Part shown: one piece after another, positions 44,670-53,634 of the stretch
Position numbering within the stretch: position 1 is the stretch's first letter
Layout: every line of letters begins with the position of its first letter
From: Jatrophihabitans sp.
Lineage (GTDB): Bacteria; Actinomycetota; Actinomycetes; Mycobacteriales; Jatrophihabitantaceae
Reading direction: 5' to 3'
Assembly (NCBI GenBank): GCA_036399055.1
Contig: DASWNX010000044.1
Span: 1-61,566 of the forward strand
DNA: 61,566 nucleotides
Translations under genes and position numbers: made by a program
Notes under the pieces: model-generated
The model's input: the letters and a program-made list of their open reading frames with translations, nothing else
Databases searched by the model: none
What the model was told of the DNA's origin: nothing

Positions 44670-45104
44670 ATGACCACGACCACCTCGGTCCCTTCCGCCG
44701 CTGGACCTTCCGCCGCCGACATGGCCGCCATCGCCGCGGTCCCCGCGCGCATGGTCGCGGCCTGGGCCGCGCATGACGCCGATGCCTTCGCCGAGCTCTT
44801 CACCGAAGACGGCACGTTGATCCTGCCGGGCGTCTACAAGAAGGGCCACGACGAGATCCGGGACTTCATGGCCGCGCAGTTCGACGGCGCCTACAAGGGC
44901 AGCACGGTCACCGGCTCGCCCATCGAGATCAAGCCGCTGCGCGCGGGCGCCGTGGCGGTGATCACCCAGGGCGGCGTGATGCCGGCCGGCGAGACCGAGG
45001 TGCCTGACGAAGCGGCCATCAGGGCGTCCTGGATCCTGGTCAAGCGGGGTCGCAAGTGGCTGCTCGCGGTCTACCAGAACTGCCCGCGCGACCCGGCCGC
45101 CTGA
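44670..45104 (+). CDS. SgcJ/EcaC-family SnoaL/DUF4440-like protein
   Basis: A 144-residue cystatin/NTF2-like alpha+beta cone protein: PARMVAAWAAHDADAFAELF, TEDGTLILPG and GHDEIRDFMAAQFDG are the hallmark of SgcJ/EcaC oxidoreductase-like or DUF4440 proteins. The substrate and activity are unknown and no biosynthetic cluster is around. The ATG at 44670 is used; the open frame upstream passes through the tandem repeats and is not credible. 45105-45324 downstream shows nothing I can name. Confidence 0.85.
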   Translation: MTTTTSVPSAAGPSAADMAAIAAVPARMVAAWAAHDADAFAELFTEDGTLILPGVYKKGHDEIRDFMAAQFDGAYKGSTVTGSPIEIKPLRAGAVAVITQGGVMPAGETEVPDEAAIRASWILVKRGRKWLLAVYQNCPRDPAA

Positions 45105-45324
45105 GTGCGGTCAATTCACCGGAGCCGACGAGTCCGGCGACGTGCCGTCGACCTCGTCGTGGCCGCGGACCAAGCCGACGAGCTCGACCGGGGGGCCTCA
45201 GCACACCTCGCTTCTTGACCGATGAACCACGGCCGGCGGTAGCCCGTCACCCAGTCCGAGTTAGGTCGCCATCCACGTGAAGCGCGCGGCGTGGGCTAGC
45301 GGCGACCAAGCGCAGTTCGCGACT

Positions 45325-46941
45325 TCAGAAGAGGCCGCCTTGAGCCGCCGAGTGTGACAACTCACCCTCCGCCGCGGTCATGCCGTCGACCGGCTTCGGC
45401 CGCGACCCGCCTCGCCGGGCCTTGGAGGCCGGGACCGGGTTCGCCCAGGCGAGCCGCCGGTCTGCGTACGCACTCGACAGCGCTTCGGGGTCAAGCTTGA
45501 TCCCTTGCGCCGCTGCCAGCCTCAAAGCGTCTTCGAGTACGGCTTCGTCTACGGCCAGGTCAGCTATCGCGGCCAGATCGAGGCGCTGCAGCAGTCTCTT
45601 AGTGATTGGTCTCTTGGAATCCCAGAAAGCCAATGCGCCGATGGTTGCCTGGGCAGGCTTTGAACGAAGCAGTGAAGCGACAAGGCTTGCTTCCTCTGCC
45701 GAGTCGAAAGACAGGAAATAGCACGTGTCATCAAAGACCACCGGGCGGCCATCTGCCGTGGGGCAGACGAGCCGGAATTCAGCTTGCTTGTGAAGTCCTG
45801 AGACTGCGACTTTGAATGGCGAGAAACTATACGGTCCAATCCCAAAGACGCAGAAGCGTGATCGTGACCGGTAGATCGACGACTGGCGCTTGTCAAGCTT
45901 ATCGCCGAACCGGGTCAAGTACGCCCAGAGCTTAGGCGCCTTGGTCTCAAGCTCCGCCGTATTCTCTGCGAGGCTGCGCATCGGGACGACCATGTATTTC
46001 GTGGGCTTGAGCCGGTCCCGGAAGACGTCGGTGCATTTCAACAGCGGATAAAGATAGTCCGACTCGATATGCACAGGCTGCCCCGACTTCTGTCTGGGGC
46101 CTGAGTCATCGACCAGCTCCATGACCTCGGTGGCGTCATGCTTGATTCCCTGGCGCCACTCTAAGGGACTCTTTCCGTCCACGGCGCCATACCGCCGGTA
46201 TGCCTCGACGTCCGAGACGAACTTGCCACCCACCACTCCGAAAGTCGAACTTGGCAGCTGCGCGTCTAGCGCGTCATACACATCGCACACATAATTCGCA
46301 GCGCCGACTCGCAGGGTGACCGTGAAAAGGCATGCGTCGACCATGGCGCCGAACCACTTTTTGGCATCAATTCTTCTGATCGTCGCAGACTCCAATGGGA
46401 GTCCAGTCTGGCTTGAGAACTCCAGGACATTTCTTGCGACCTGTGTCTTGCAAAGCAGTGCGATCGTGGGTTCTTGGGACTGAAGCTCCCGCAGGAGTTT
46501 GATCCAGATGTACTCGGCGATGTCGAAGTTCGACGCGCCGGTCAACGCCTCCAAGCCTACGAGTCGCTTGAGGTTCTCCTTGACAGGGAGGTTGGCCGAC
46601 TCAAGGACCGCGAGGTTCGCGATCGTGACCCAGGGCGGGTTGCCGACGACGAGCAGGGGACCGTCTTCAGCCCACGGCAGCTCAGACGCCAGATCGATCC
46701 CGAATATGTCCCGGTGGATGACGGTTGCCTTCCGGCCCGCCTCCCTGGCGTGCTCTTCCTGGAGTTCGACGCCGATTGCCTCGGCGTCTGACAGCAGCTC
46801 GTGGGCCACCTCCAGAAAGGAGCCCGTCCCACAGGTGGGCTCGAGCACGCGTTTCCACGGGCCCCGGTCAACGACTGATTCCACACACATGCGAGCAAGC
46901 TTGATCGGTGTCTGGAAATCACCGAACTCATCGTTGGGCAC
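45325..46941 (-). CDS. Type II N6-adenine DNA methyltransferase
   Basis: A 538-residue gamma-class adenine methyltransferase. The SAM-binding motif I is LEPTCGTGSF (33-42) and catalytic motif IV is VVGNPPW (98-104). The N-terminal DFQTPIKLARMCVESV is typical of Eco57I/TaqI-like enzymes, and the 300-residue C-terminal part is a probable target-recognition domain. It protects host DNA from the endonuclease encoded immediately upstream, whose 3' end overlaps its start by 14 bp. Base composition is less GC-biased than neighbours. Recognition sequence unknown. Confidence 0.9.
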   Translation of the reverse strand: MPNDEFGDFQTPIKLARMCVESVVDRGPWKRVLEPTCGTGSFLEVAHELLSDAEAIGVELQEEHAREAGRKATVIHRDIFGIDLASELPWAEDGPLLVVGNPPWVTIANLAVLESANLPVKENLKRLVGLEALTGASNFDIAEYIWIKLLRELQSQEPTIALLCKTQVARNVLEFSSQTGLPLESATIRRIDAKKWFGAMVDACLFTVTLRVGAANYVCDVYDALDAQLPSSTFGVVGGKFVSDVEAYRRYGAVDGKSPLEWRQGIKHDATEVMELVDDSGPRQKSGQPVHIESDYLYPLLKCTDVFRDRLKPTKYMVVPMRSLAENTAELETKAPKLWAYLTRFGDKLDKRQSSIYRSRSRFCVFGIGPYSFSPFKVAVSGLHKQAEFRLVCPTADGRPVVFDDTCYFLSFDSAEEASLVASLLRSKPAQATIGALAFWDSKRPITKRLLQRLDLAAIADLAVDEAVLEDALRLAAAQGIKLDPEALSSAYADRRLAWANPVPASKARRGGSRPKPVDGMTAAEGELSHSAAQGGLF

Positions 46942-47605
46942 GAAGATCTACCACCCCATCCATGCCGCCGGTGAGCGCGGCGCGAATCGCATGGCCGTAT
47001 TGCAACCGCCATTGAAGTGCATTTGAGATGGTGAGCTGTCCCAGTGCTGGAGGCTCCAGCAGTATCCGTTCGGCCAACGTGCGCCGCGAGTCGGGGTCGA
47101 GTGGCAAATTCCTGTCCTGCAGGTATGCGTCGACGTCGTCCACGCCTCCGTCAGCCTCGAGTATTTGCTTGAGGCCCCGCGTCAGCGTGTAGTCGGCAGT
47201 CAATGCTCGATCTATCAAAATTGCATGGAGTATGTCAAGCTGCGCGGCTTGACCCACTGGGTCGTCAGCCTTCTCGTAGACGAAAACGAGCAGCCCATAC
47301 CCTAGCCCATAGACCTTTTGAGTAGCGTCCCGAAAAGGGCTAGAGCTTTGGGGTTGCTTGATCGACGTGACCTTCAGGTCAATGTCCAGGCTCGGGATGT
47401 CAATTCCCTTGGCGGAGTTGCCCTTGTCGAACTCGTAAGTCAACGCTAAGTGCGCGATAAACGCATGCTCGACATACGTTCCAACCGCTTTTCCATCAGT
47501 CACACCGTAGAGTGCGGGAATAGCGGTCATGGATAGCTTCGCGGTATACGTCGCCACCTCGATCTTTAGTGCGTCAAGCGATAGCTGAGGTAGGCGAGTA
47601 ATCAT
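46928..47605 (-). CDS. Restriction endonuclease, PD-(D/E)xK-like
   Basis: A 225-residue protein assigned as the cognate restriction enzyme by position and by a plausible PD-(D/E)xK core: GIDIPSLDIDLKVTS, with D69 and the D76-x-K78 pair. No other recognisable domain. The ATG at 47603-47605 (MITRLPQLSLDALKIEVATY) overlaps the TGA of an HNH remnant frame upstream. It is translationally coupled to the methyltransferase by a 14-bp overlap, with endonuclease first. A longer open start exists but enters the remnant. A distant type II REase family is likely; exact family not identified. Confidence 0.78.
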   Translation of the reverse strand: MITRLPQLSLDALKIEVATYTAKLSMTAIPALYGVTDGKAVGTYVEHAFIAHLALTYEFDKGNSAKGIDIPSLDIDLKVTSIKQPQSSSPFRDATQKVYGLGYGLLVFVYEKADDPVGQAAQLDILHAILIDRALTADYTLTRGLKQILEADGGVDDVDAYLQDRNLPLDPDSRRTLAERILLEPPALGQLTISNALQWRLQYGHAIRAALTGGMDGVVDLRAQR

Positions 47606-47880
47606 GCCGCCATCGTAGATGAGGCTGCCTCGGACTCGCCGAGTCGCCACCCTGTTCGCCACAGCTCATTAAACTTCTGACTCGGCCCGGTCCGGATCGT
47701 CACACCAGGCCTGTTTATGACTGGCGGGTTGTCCAGGTCGGTCTTTTCGCCGTCAACCCAGGCGGTGATGTGATGGCGTCGGCGCCACTTGGGTGGCTTG
47801 TCGCATCCGGAGAAGGTGCAGCCGCCGTCTTCGGCGATCAGGACGAGGTCTGGCTTCGGGCCGCGATCTGCCCCTTGGCC
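47602..47880 (-). pseudogene. Remnant of a DUF222/13E12-type HNH endonuclease gene
   Basis: On the minus strand an open frame without a start codon reads EDGGCTFSGCDKPPKW, RRRHHITAWVDGEKTDLDN (47728-47832), unmistakably the C-terminal HNH block of actinobacterial DUF222 proteins (DGGCxFPGCxxPxxxCxxHHI). The Cys expected after PPKW is replaced, and the following LCxxHH half is missing: after DLDN the frame runs into unrelated residues and stops at 47602-47604, overlapping the restriction gene ATG. Most of the ancestral gene is gone, so the restriction-modification pair probably inserted into or replaced it. Confidence 0.8.
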
Positions 47881-47901
47881 TCATGCGGCCAATGCCGCCG
47901 A

Positions 47902-49212
47902 TCAGCTGCCGAGCACCCGGCGAAGGTAGTCGTTGCTGAACCGGCGCTCGGGATCGTAGGTGTCGCGCACCGCCAGGAACTCCTCGAACAGCGGGTAGGA
48001 CGGCGCCAGGTCTTCGGCCGTGCGGTAATGCAGCTTGCCCCAGTGCGGCCGTCCGCCGGCCTCGCGGGCGATGGCCTCGACAGCGGCGAAGTACTGATCA
48101 TGCGAACGCCGGTGGTACTGGTGAACCGCGACCCAGCACGTCTCGCGGCCGAAGGCCGGTGACAACGGGATGTTGTCCGCGGCCGTCAGCCGGACCTCGA
48201 CCGGAAAGGCGATCTGCTCGCCCGAGCGCTGCAGCCAGTCATCGATCTCGTCCAGGACATGCGCCACCGACGCCCGTGGCACCGCGTACTCCATCTGGCG
48301 GAACACCACCCGGCGTGAGCTTGTGACGACCCGGTAGGCCCGATCGGTGTAGCTGCGCTCAGGAAGTGCCCGGGTGGCCATCCGGTTCACCTTGCCGGTC
48401 ACGCCCGGCCAGGCTGTGGACAGCCGGTTCATCGCACTGAACACGCTGCCGAGGACCTTGTCGTCGTACCAGCCGCGCACCGGGCTCAACGGTTGCAGCG
48501 GGGCGTCCGGGGGCAGCCGGGTCTGCACCTTGGTCAGCACGCGGCGGGTGTGCGGAAACCACAGGAACTCAAAGTGGTCTCGCAGTTCCAGCCTGGCGAG
48601 CACCTCGAGCAGGTCCTCGTAGTCGGCCGGGGCCTCGAACGAATGCAGGACGAAGGCAGGCTCGCATTGCAGGGTCACCGCGGTGATGATGCCCAGGGCG
48701 CCGAGGCTTACCCGAGCGGCGGCGAACAGCTCCGGATGCTGCTTGACCGAGCAATTCAGCAGCTGCCCGTCGGCGGTGACCAGCTGCAGGCCGCGCACCT
48801 GGCTGCCCAAGCCGCCGTAACGCCGACCGGTGCCGTGGGTGCCGGTGGCGATCGCGCCGGCGATGGTGGCGGCGTCGAGATTGCCCAGGCAACTCAGCGA
48901 CAGGCCGAGCTCCCACAGCGCGTGATTGAGCTCGTGCAGCGTGGTTCCGGCAGCGACTGTCACCAGCCCGGTCCGCTGGTCGGCGGAGAGGATGCCGGTC
49001 AGCCGGGACAGGTCGAGCATCACGCCGCGAGTGACCGCGATGTCGTTGGAGCTGTACCCGGCCCCGACGGCCTTCACCGACAGGTTCTCCTGGGCGGCGC
49101 GGCTCACCGCCTCCACCACCTCTTCCGGCGAGGACGGGTGCTGGATGCGGGCCGGCGTCACCGAATAGGTGCCTGCCCAGTTCTGCCAGCTGACCGAACC
49201 CTGTCTGACCAT
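47902..49212 (-). CDS. FAD-dependent D-arabinono-1,4-lactone oxidase-like protein
   Basis: A 436-residue oxidoreductase of the L-gulonolactone/D-arabinono-lactone oxidase (ALO) family. The N-terminal VAO-type FAD domain contains AVGAGYSSNDIA and the flavin-contact ATGTHGTGRRYGG. The C-terminal ALO domain ends with GRPHWGKLHY (the HWGK active-site motif) and YDPERRFSNDYLRRVL. It oxidises aldonolactones with oxygen or another acceptor; the real substrate is unknown. The ATG at 49210-49212 (MVRQGSVSWQNWAG) is chosen over an upstream one. No signal peptide. Confidence 0.92.
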   Translation of the reverse strand: MVRQGSVSWQNWAGTYSVTPARIQHPSSPEEVVEAVSRAAQENLSVKAVGAGYSSNDIAVTRGVMLDLSRLTGILSADQRTGLVTVAAGTTLHELNHALWELGLSLSCLGNLDAATIAGAIATGTHGTGRRYGGLGSQVRGLQLVTADGQLLNCSVKQHPELFAAARVSLGALGIITAVTLQCEPAFVLHSFEAPADYEDLLEVLARLELRDHFEFLWFPHTRRVLTKVQTRLPPDAPLQPLSPVRGWYDDKVLGSVFSAMNRLSTAWPGVTGKVNRMATRALPERSYTDRAYRVVTSSRRVVFRQMEYAVPRASVAHVLDEIDDWLQRSGEQIAFPVEVRLTAADNIPLSPAFGRETCWVAVHQYHRRSHDQYFAAVEAIAREAGGRPHWGKLHYRTAEDLAPSYPLFEEFLAVRDTYDPERRFSNDYLRRVLGS

Positions 49213-49313
49213 GATGACGGGGACTATAAGACCCCCCACGTGGTCAGGCACGCCGAATTGGGCTCCCAGGTGTGCGGCTTCACACTAAGTGGCAACCGCC
49301 GGGAATGCGCGGT

Positions 49314-50420
49314 TTAAGAATGGGCGATGTTGTCCCAGCCCTCGACGTCCTTCGGGCTGCGCGGATCGGGGCCGATGTAGCGAGCAGACGGCCGGACCAG
49401 CCGTCCGGTCTTCTTCTGCTCCATGATGTGCGCGCACCAGCCGGCGGTCCGGGCGCAGCTGAACAGCGCCGGCATCATGTGCGGCGGCACCTCGGCGAAG
49501 TCCAGCGTCACCGCCGCCCAGAACTCGACGTTGGTCTCGATGGGGTGGTCGGGCCGGCGCTCGCGGAGCTCGGTCAGCGCGGCCTGCTCCAGCGCCACCG
49601 CGGCCTCGTAGCGAGGGGCGTTGAGCTCGCGACAGGTGCGTCGCAGCACCCTGGCGCGCGGGTCCTCGGCGCGGTACACCCGGTGACCGAAGCCCATCAA
49701 CCGTTCCTTGCGGTCGAGGATGTCGCGAACCACCTTGGCTGCGTCGCCGGTGCGCTCGACCTCCTGGATCATCGGCAGCACCCGGGCCGGCGCGCCGCCG
49801 TGCAGCGGGCCCGACATCGCGCCGATGGCGCCCGAGATGGCGGCGGCGACGTCGGCGCCGGTCGAGGCGATCACGCGGGCGGTGAAGGTCGAGGCGTTCA
49901 TGCCGTGCTCGGCGGCCGAGACGAAGTAGGCGTCCACGGCGTCGACGTGGCGGGGGTCGGGCTCGCCGCGCCAGCGCGTCATGAACCGCTCGACGATGGT
50001 GCGGGACTGGTCGATGCGCGACTGCGGAACCGCTGGCGCGCCGACGCCGCGGGCGGACTGCGCCACGTAGGACAGCGCCATCACCGAGGCCCGGGCGGCC
50101 TGCTCGCGGGCCTCGTCGTCGCTGATGTCCAGCAACGGCCGGTAGCCCCAGATGGGCGAGAGCATCGCCAGCGCCGCCTGGACGTCGACCCGGACGTCAC
50201 CGGTGTGCACCGGGATGGGGAACGGCTCGGCCGGCGGCAGGCCGGGTCCGAACTTGCCGTCCACGAGCAACGCCCAGACATTGCCGAACGTGACGTGGCC
50301 CACGAGATCTTCGATGTCGACGCCGCGGTACCGCAGCGCTCCGCCGTCCTTGTCGGGTTCGGCGATCTGGGTTTCGAACGCGATGACACCCTCAAGGCCG
50401 GGGCTGAAATCGTCTGACAT
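49314..50420 (-). CDS. citA: Citrate synthase 2
   Basis: Condenses acetyl-CoA and oxaloacetate at entry of the TCA cycle. The 368-residue protein matches the shorter second citrate synthase of actinobacteria (Rv0889c-like). It has the active-site His segment SGPLHGGAPARV, the second His in FGHRVYRAEDPRA, and the Asp in ETNVEFWAAVTLDFAEV. The ATG at 50418-50420 (MSDDFSPGLEGVIAFETQIA) is used; the upstream open frame is unconserved. Divergent from pdxH. Confidence 0.94.
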   Translation of the reverse strand: MSDDFSPGLEGVIAFETQIAEPDKDGGALRYRGVDIEDLVGHVTFGNVWALLVDGKFGPGLPPAEPFPIPVHTGDVRVDVQAALAMLSPIWGYRPLLDISDDEAREQAARASVMALSYVAQSARGVGAPAVPQSRIDQSRTIVERFMTRWRGEPDPRHVDAVDAYFVSAAEHGMNASTFTARVIASTGADVAAAISGAIGAMSGPLHGGAPARVLPMIQEVERTGDAAKVVRDILDRKERLMGFGHRVYRAEDPRARVLRRTCRELNAPRYEAAVALEQAALTELRERRPDHPIETNVEFWAAVTLDFAEVPPHMMPALFSCARTAGWCAHIMEQKKTGRLVRPSARYIGPDPRSPKDVEGWDNIAHS

Positions 50421-50597
50421 GCAACTGACTCCGATCGCTTGGTCAGTTCGCCGGCCGCCTGGCGGAGCCGGCGCGGAAGGCTCGCTGAGTTGTGGGCGCG
50501 ATGGCGAGGCGCCCGACGACTCCATTGTTACCTATTGACCCCGACCCCGGGTCACGCGGCTTCGCCGGGCCGTTGGCAGGTGAGGAAGAATGGCCGG

Positions 50598-51302
50598 GTG
50601 ACCGCCTCCGGGACCGACGCCGATCCGTTGGCCGGGCTGGCCAGCACCCGTCGCTCCTACCGCGCCGGTGAGCTGAGCGAGGCCCTGCTGGCGCCGACCT
50701 GGCTGGAGCAGTTGCGGACCTGGTTCGCCCAGGCGATCACCGACGACCGGATCGACGAGCCCAACGCCATGCAGGTGGCGACCGTCGACGAGGCCGGCCG
50801 GCCGGACCTGCGGACCGTGCTGGCGCGTGGCTTCGACGCCGCCGGCGTGGTCTTCTACACCAACTACCACTCCGCCAAGGGCCGCCAGCTCGCCGCGAAC
50901 CCGGTGGCCGCCGCGCTGTTCTCGTGGCTGCCGCTGGAGCGTCAGGTGCGCCTGCGCGGGCCGGTGGCCAAGGTCGACCCCGCCGAGACCGCCCGGTACT
51001 TCGCCTCCCGGCCGCGCGGAGCGCAGTTGGCGGCCTGGGCTTCGCCACAGTCGGAGCCGCTGCCGAGCCGGGCCGAGCTGGAGCGGCGGCTGGCCGAAGT
51101 CACCGAGCGCTTCGGCGACGGCGAGATCGCCCCGCCGCCACACTGGGGCGGCTACCGCATCACCGTGACCGAGGCCGAGTTCTGGCAGGGCAGGGAGTTC
51201 CGGTTGCACGACCGGCTGCGTTACCGGCTGGTGGAGGGCGAGGCGCCCGCAGGCCCGGCACGTCCCGGCGGACAGTGGCTGATCGAGCGGCTCGGCCCGT
51301 GA
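50598..51302 (+). CDS. pdxH: Pyridoxamine 5'-phosphate oxidase
   Basis: FMN-dependent enzyme making pyridoxal phosphate from PNP/PMP. The 234-residue protein has the family N-terminal RRSYRAGELSEALL, the FMN-site VFYTNYHSAKGRQLAANP, RQVRLRGPVAKV and the C-terminal HWGGYRITVTEAEFWQG and HDRLRYR motifs. The GTG at 50598 is chosen, preceded by gaggaaga about 10 bases upstream. Divergent from citA. PLP links it functionally to serC, but not in an operon. Confidence 0.95.
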   Translation: MTASGTDADPLAGLASTRRSYRAGELSEALLAPTWLEQLRTWFAQAITDDRIDEPNAMQVATVDEAGRPDLRTVLARGFDAAGVVFYTNYHSAKGRQLAANPVAAALFSWLPLERQVRLRGPVAKVDPAETARYFASRPRGAQLAAWASPQSEPLPSRAELERRLAEVTERFGDGEIAPPPHWGGYRITVTEAEFWQGREFRLHDRLRYRLVEGEAPAGPARPGGQWLIERLGP

Positions 51303-51333
51303 CCCGGTCACGACGCGCGACCGGGTACGGCCT

Positions 51334-51367
51334 GTGACCCGGTACGACGCGTGACCCGGTACGACGC
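51334..51367. repeat. Two exact tandem 17-bp copies before the MFS gene
   Basis: gtgacccggtacgacgc occurs at 51334-51350 and 51351-51367, with degenerate copies back to about 51298. The MFS GTG start (51368) begins a third, diverged copy (gtgagccaggacgaccg). The repeats continue into the coding region as 18-bp units encoding ATQDDS. Confidence 0.7.
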
Positions 51368-52747
51368 GTGAGCCAGGACGACCGAGCTACCCAGGACGAC
51401 AGCGCTACCCAGGACGACAGCGCTACTCAGGACGGCGGCGCGCCGCGCCCGGCCGAAGCGGTGGTCGAGGCCGAGCCCGAGGCCGGGGTCGGCTGGCTGC
51501 GGCACCACGCCATCGACACCGCGCCGCTGAGGATCGCGGCGTTCCGGCGTCAGGTGATGGGTCAGGGCACCTCGTTCATCGGGGCGATGCTGACCGCGGT
51601 GGCCGTTCCGGTGCAGGTCTACCAGCTGTCGCACTCGTCCCTGCAGGTCGGCCTGGTGGGGTTGGTCGGGCTGGTTCCGCTGGTGGTCTTCGGCCTGTAC
51701 GGCGGGGCGATCGCCGACGTCATCGACCGGCGCACGCTGCTGCTGATCAGCTCGCTGGGCACGTGGGCCTGCACCGTCGGGCTGCTGCTGCAGACCCTGG
51801 CCGGCCTGCGGAGCGTGCCGTTGATCCTGGCCCTGGTCGCCGTCCAGTCCGGCTTCTTCGCCGTCGCCTCGTCGGCGCGCGGCGCGATCATCCCCAGGAT
51901 CGTGCCGGTCGAGCTGGTGCCCGCGGCCAACACCCTGACGTTCACGGTGGGCAACGTCGGCCAGGTGATCGGCCCGCTGATCGCCGGGGTGCTGATCACC
52001 CGGCAACACGGCTTCGCCTACGCCTACGCCGTCGACGCCGGGCTGTTCACCCTGGCCATGTACGCAGCGCTTCGCCTGCCGCGTATCCCGCCGGACGGCC
52101 AGTCCCCACGAGCCGGGCTGCGCTCGGTGCTGGACGGGTTGTTGTTCATCGGCAGCCGTCCGGTGCTGTTGATGTCCTTCGTGGTCGACATCGTGGCGAT
52201 GGTGTTCGCGATGCCCCGGGCCTTGTACCCGCAGGTGGCCGATGACCGCTGGCACGGCCAGGTCGGCCCGCTGTACGCCGCGATCGCGATCGGCTCGGTG
52301 CTGGCGGGGCTGTCCGGAGGCTGGATCGGCCGGGTCCGCCGCCAGGGGGTGAGCCTGACCGGGGCGATCGTGGTGTGGGGACTGGCCGTGGCGGTGGCCG
52401 GCCTTGCCCACCAGCTCTGGCTCGCGGTGCTGCTGCTGGCGGTGGCCGGCGCGGCCGACCTGATCAGCGCGGTGTACCGCCAGACCATGCTGCAGACCTA
52501 CGCCCCCGACGCGATGCGCGGGCGGATGCAGGGCGTCTTCGTGGTGGTGGTGGCCGGCGGGCCGCGGCTGGGGGACCTGCGGGCCGGCGCGACCGCGTCG
52601 CTGACCTCGGTGACGGTGTCCTGGGTCGGCGGGGGTTTGCTGTGCGCCGGCGGGGTGCTGATCGCGGCTCGGGCCGTCCGGTCGTTCTGGCAGTACGACG
52701 CCCGCCAGCCACCGGTCGAGCCGGACTCGTTAGCGTCGAAGGCATGA
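51368..52747 (+). CDS. MFS transporter (EntS/MFS_3-like)
   Basis: A 459-residue major-facilitator exporter. The first 45 residues are a disordered, acidic leader with tandem ATQDDS repeats arising from 18-bp DNA repeats. Then come the MFS_3-like RRQVMGQGTSFIGAMLTAVA, the loop IADVIDRRTLLL and about 12 helices, with a conserved MRGRMQGVFVVVVAGGPRLG. The GTG at 51368 is the only reasonable start. Its TGA overlaps the ATG of the aldose epimerase gene, so the two are cotranscribed; the partner hints at sugar export but does not prove it. Confidence 0.9.
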   Translation: MSQDDRATQDDSATQDDSATQDGGAPRPAEAVVEAEPEAGVGWLRHHAIDTAPLRIAAFRRQVMGQGTSFIGAMLTAVAVPVQVYQLSHSSLQVGLVGLVGLVPLVVFGLYGGAIADVIDRRTLLLISSLGTWACTVGLLLQTLAGLRSVPLILALVAVQSGFFAVASSARGAIIPRIVPVELVPAANTLTFTVGNVGQVIGPLIAGVLITRQHGFAYAYAVDAGLFTLAMYAALRLPRIPPDGQSPRAGLRSVLDGLLFIGSRPVLLMSFVVDIVAMVFAMPRALYPQVADDRWHGQVGPLYAAIAIGSVLAGLSGGWIGRVRRQGVSLTGAIVVWGLAVAVAGLAHQLWLAVLLLAVAGAADLISAVYRQTMLQTYAPDAMRGRMQGVFVVVVAGGPRLGDLRAGATASLTSVTVSWVGGGLLCAGGVLIAARAVRSFWQYDARQPPVEPDSLASKA

Positions 52748-53628
52748 GCTTTGACGGCAGGCGTTATGAGATCGCGGCGGGCGGTTACCGCGCGGTGCTG
52801 GCCGAGGTCGGGGCATGCCTGGCGGGGCTGTGGCACGACGGCTCACCGGTCACCGTCCAGAGCCCGCCGGACGCGCTGCCGCCCAAGTCGACCGGCGCGG
52901 TGCTGCTGCCGTGGCCGAACCGGATCGCCGGCGGCCGCTACCGCTTCGACGGCGTGGACTACCAGCTGCCGCTCACCGAGCCGGCGCGGCTCAATGCCAG
53001 CCATGGCCTGGTGAAGTGGGTCCGGTGGAGCGCGATCAGCCACGACGGCTCGTCGGTGACGTTGGCCCACGACCTGGCGCCTCAGACCGGTTACCCGTTC
53101 GAGCTGCGCCTGGAGATCAGCTACCGCCTCGACGCCGACACCGGACTGCTGGTGAGCACCGCGGTCACCAACACCGGCCGCTCGGCCGCGCCGTTCGGAG
53201 CCGGCTTCCACCCCTACCTCGACCTGGCCGACCACGAGCTCGACACCGCCGAGCTGTTGGTGCCGGCCGGGGCGGTGCTCGAAGCCGATGAGCGCCAGAT
53301 CCCGATCGGGCGCCGCCCGGTCGAGGGCACCCCGTTCGACCTCCGGACGATCCGGCCGATCGGCGACCTGCGCCTGGACCACGGCTTCGCCGAGCTCACC
53401 GGCTCGGCGGCGTTGCTGCGCACCGAGCGGCGCGCTGTCCAGATCCGCTGGGACGCCGCCTACCAGTACCTGCAGGTGTTCACGCCGCCGTTCATCACGC
53501 CCGGGCGCAACGCGGTGGCGATCGAGCCGATGAGCTGCCCGGCCAACGCCTTCAACTCCGGCCAGGGCCTGATCAGGCTGGAGCCGGGCCAGCAGTGGGC
53601 CGGCAGCTGGGGCGTCGGCCTGGTCTGA
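52744..53628 (+). CDS. Aldose 1-epimerase family protein
   Basis: Interconverts alpha and beta anomers of aldoses (mutarotase). The 294-residue beta-sandwich protein has the two catalytic histidines H87 (NASHGLVKW) and H156 (GAGFHPYLDL), and the late RNAVAIEPMSCPANAFNS block carrying the acidic catalytic residue. The ATG at 52744 overlaps the MFS stop (ATGA). It could serve galactose use with galT, but that is elsewhere in the window. Confidence 0.92.
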   Translation: MSFDGRRYEIAAGGYRAVLAEVGACLAGLWHDGSPVTVQSPPDALPPKSTGAVLLPWPNRIAGGRYRFDGVDYQLPLTEPARLNASHGLVKWVRWSAISHDGSSVTLAHDLAPQTGYPFELRLEISYRLDADTGLLVSTAVTNTGRSAAPFGAGFHPYLDLADHELDTAELLVPAGAVLEADERQIPIGRRPVEGTPFDLRTIRPIGDLRLDHGFAELTGSAALLRTERRAVQIRWDAAYQYLQVFTPPFITPGRNAVAIEPMSCPANAFNSGQGLIRLEPGQQWAGSWGVGLV

Positions 53629-53634
53629 TCCGGC

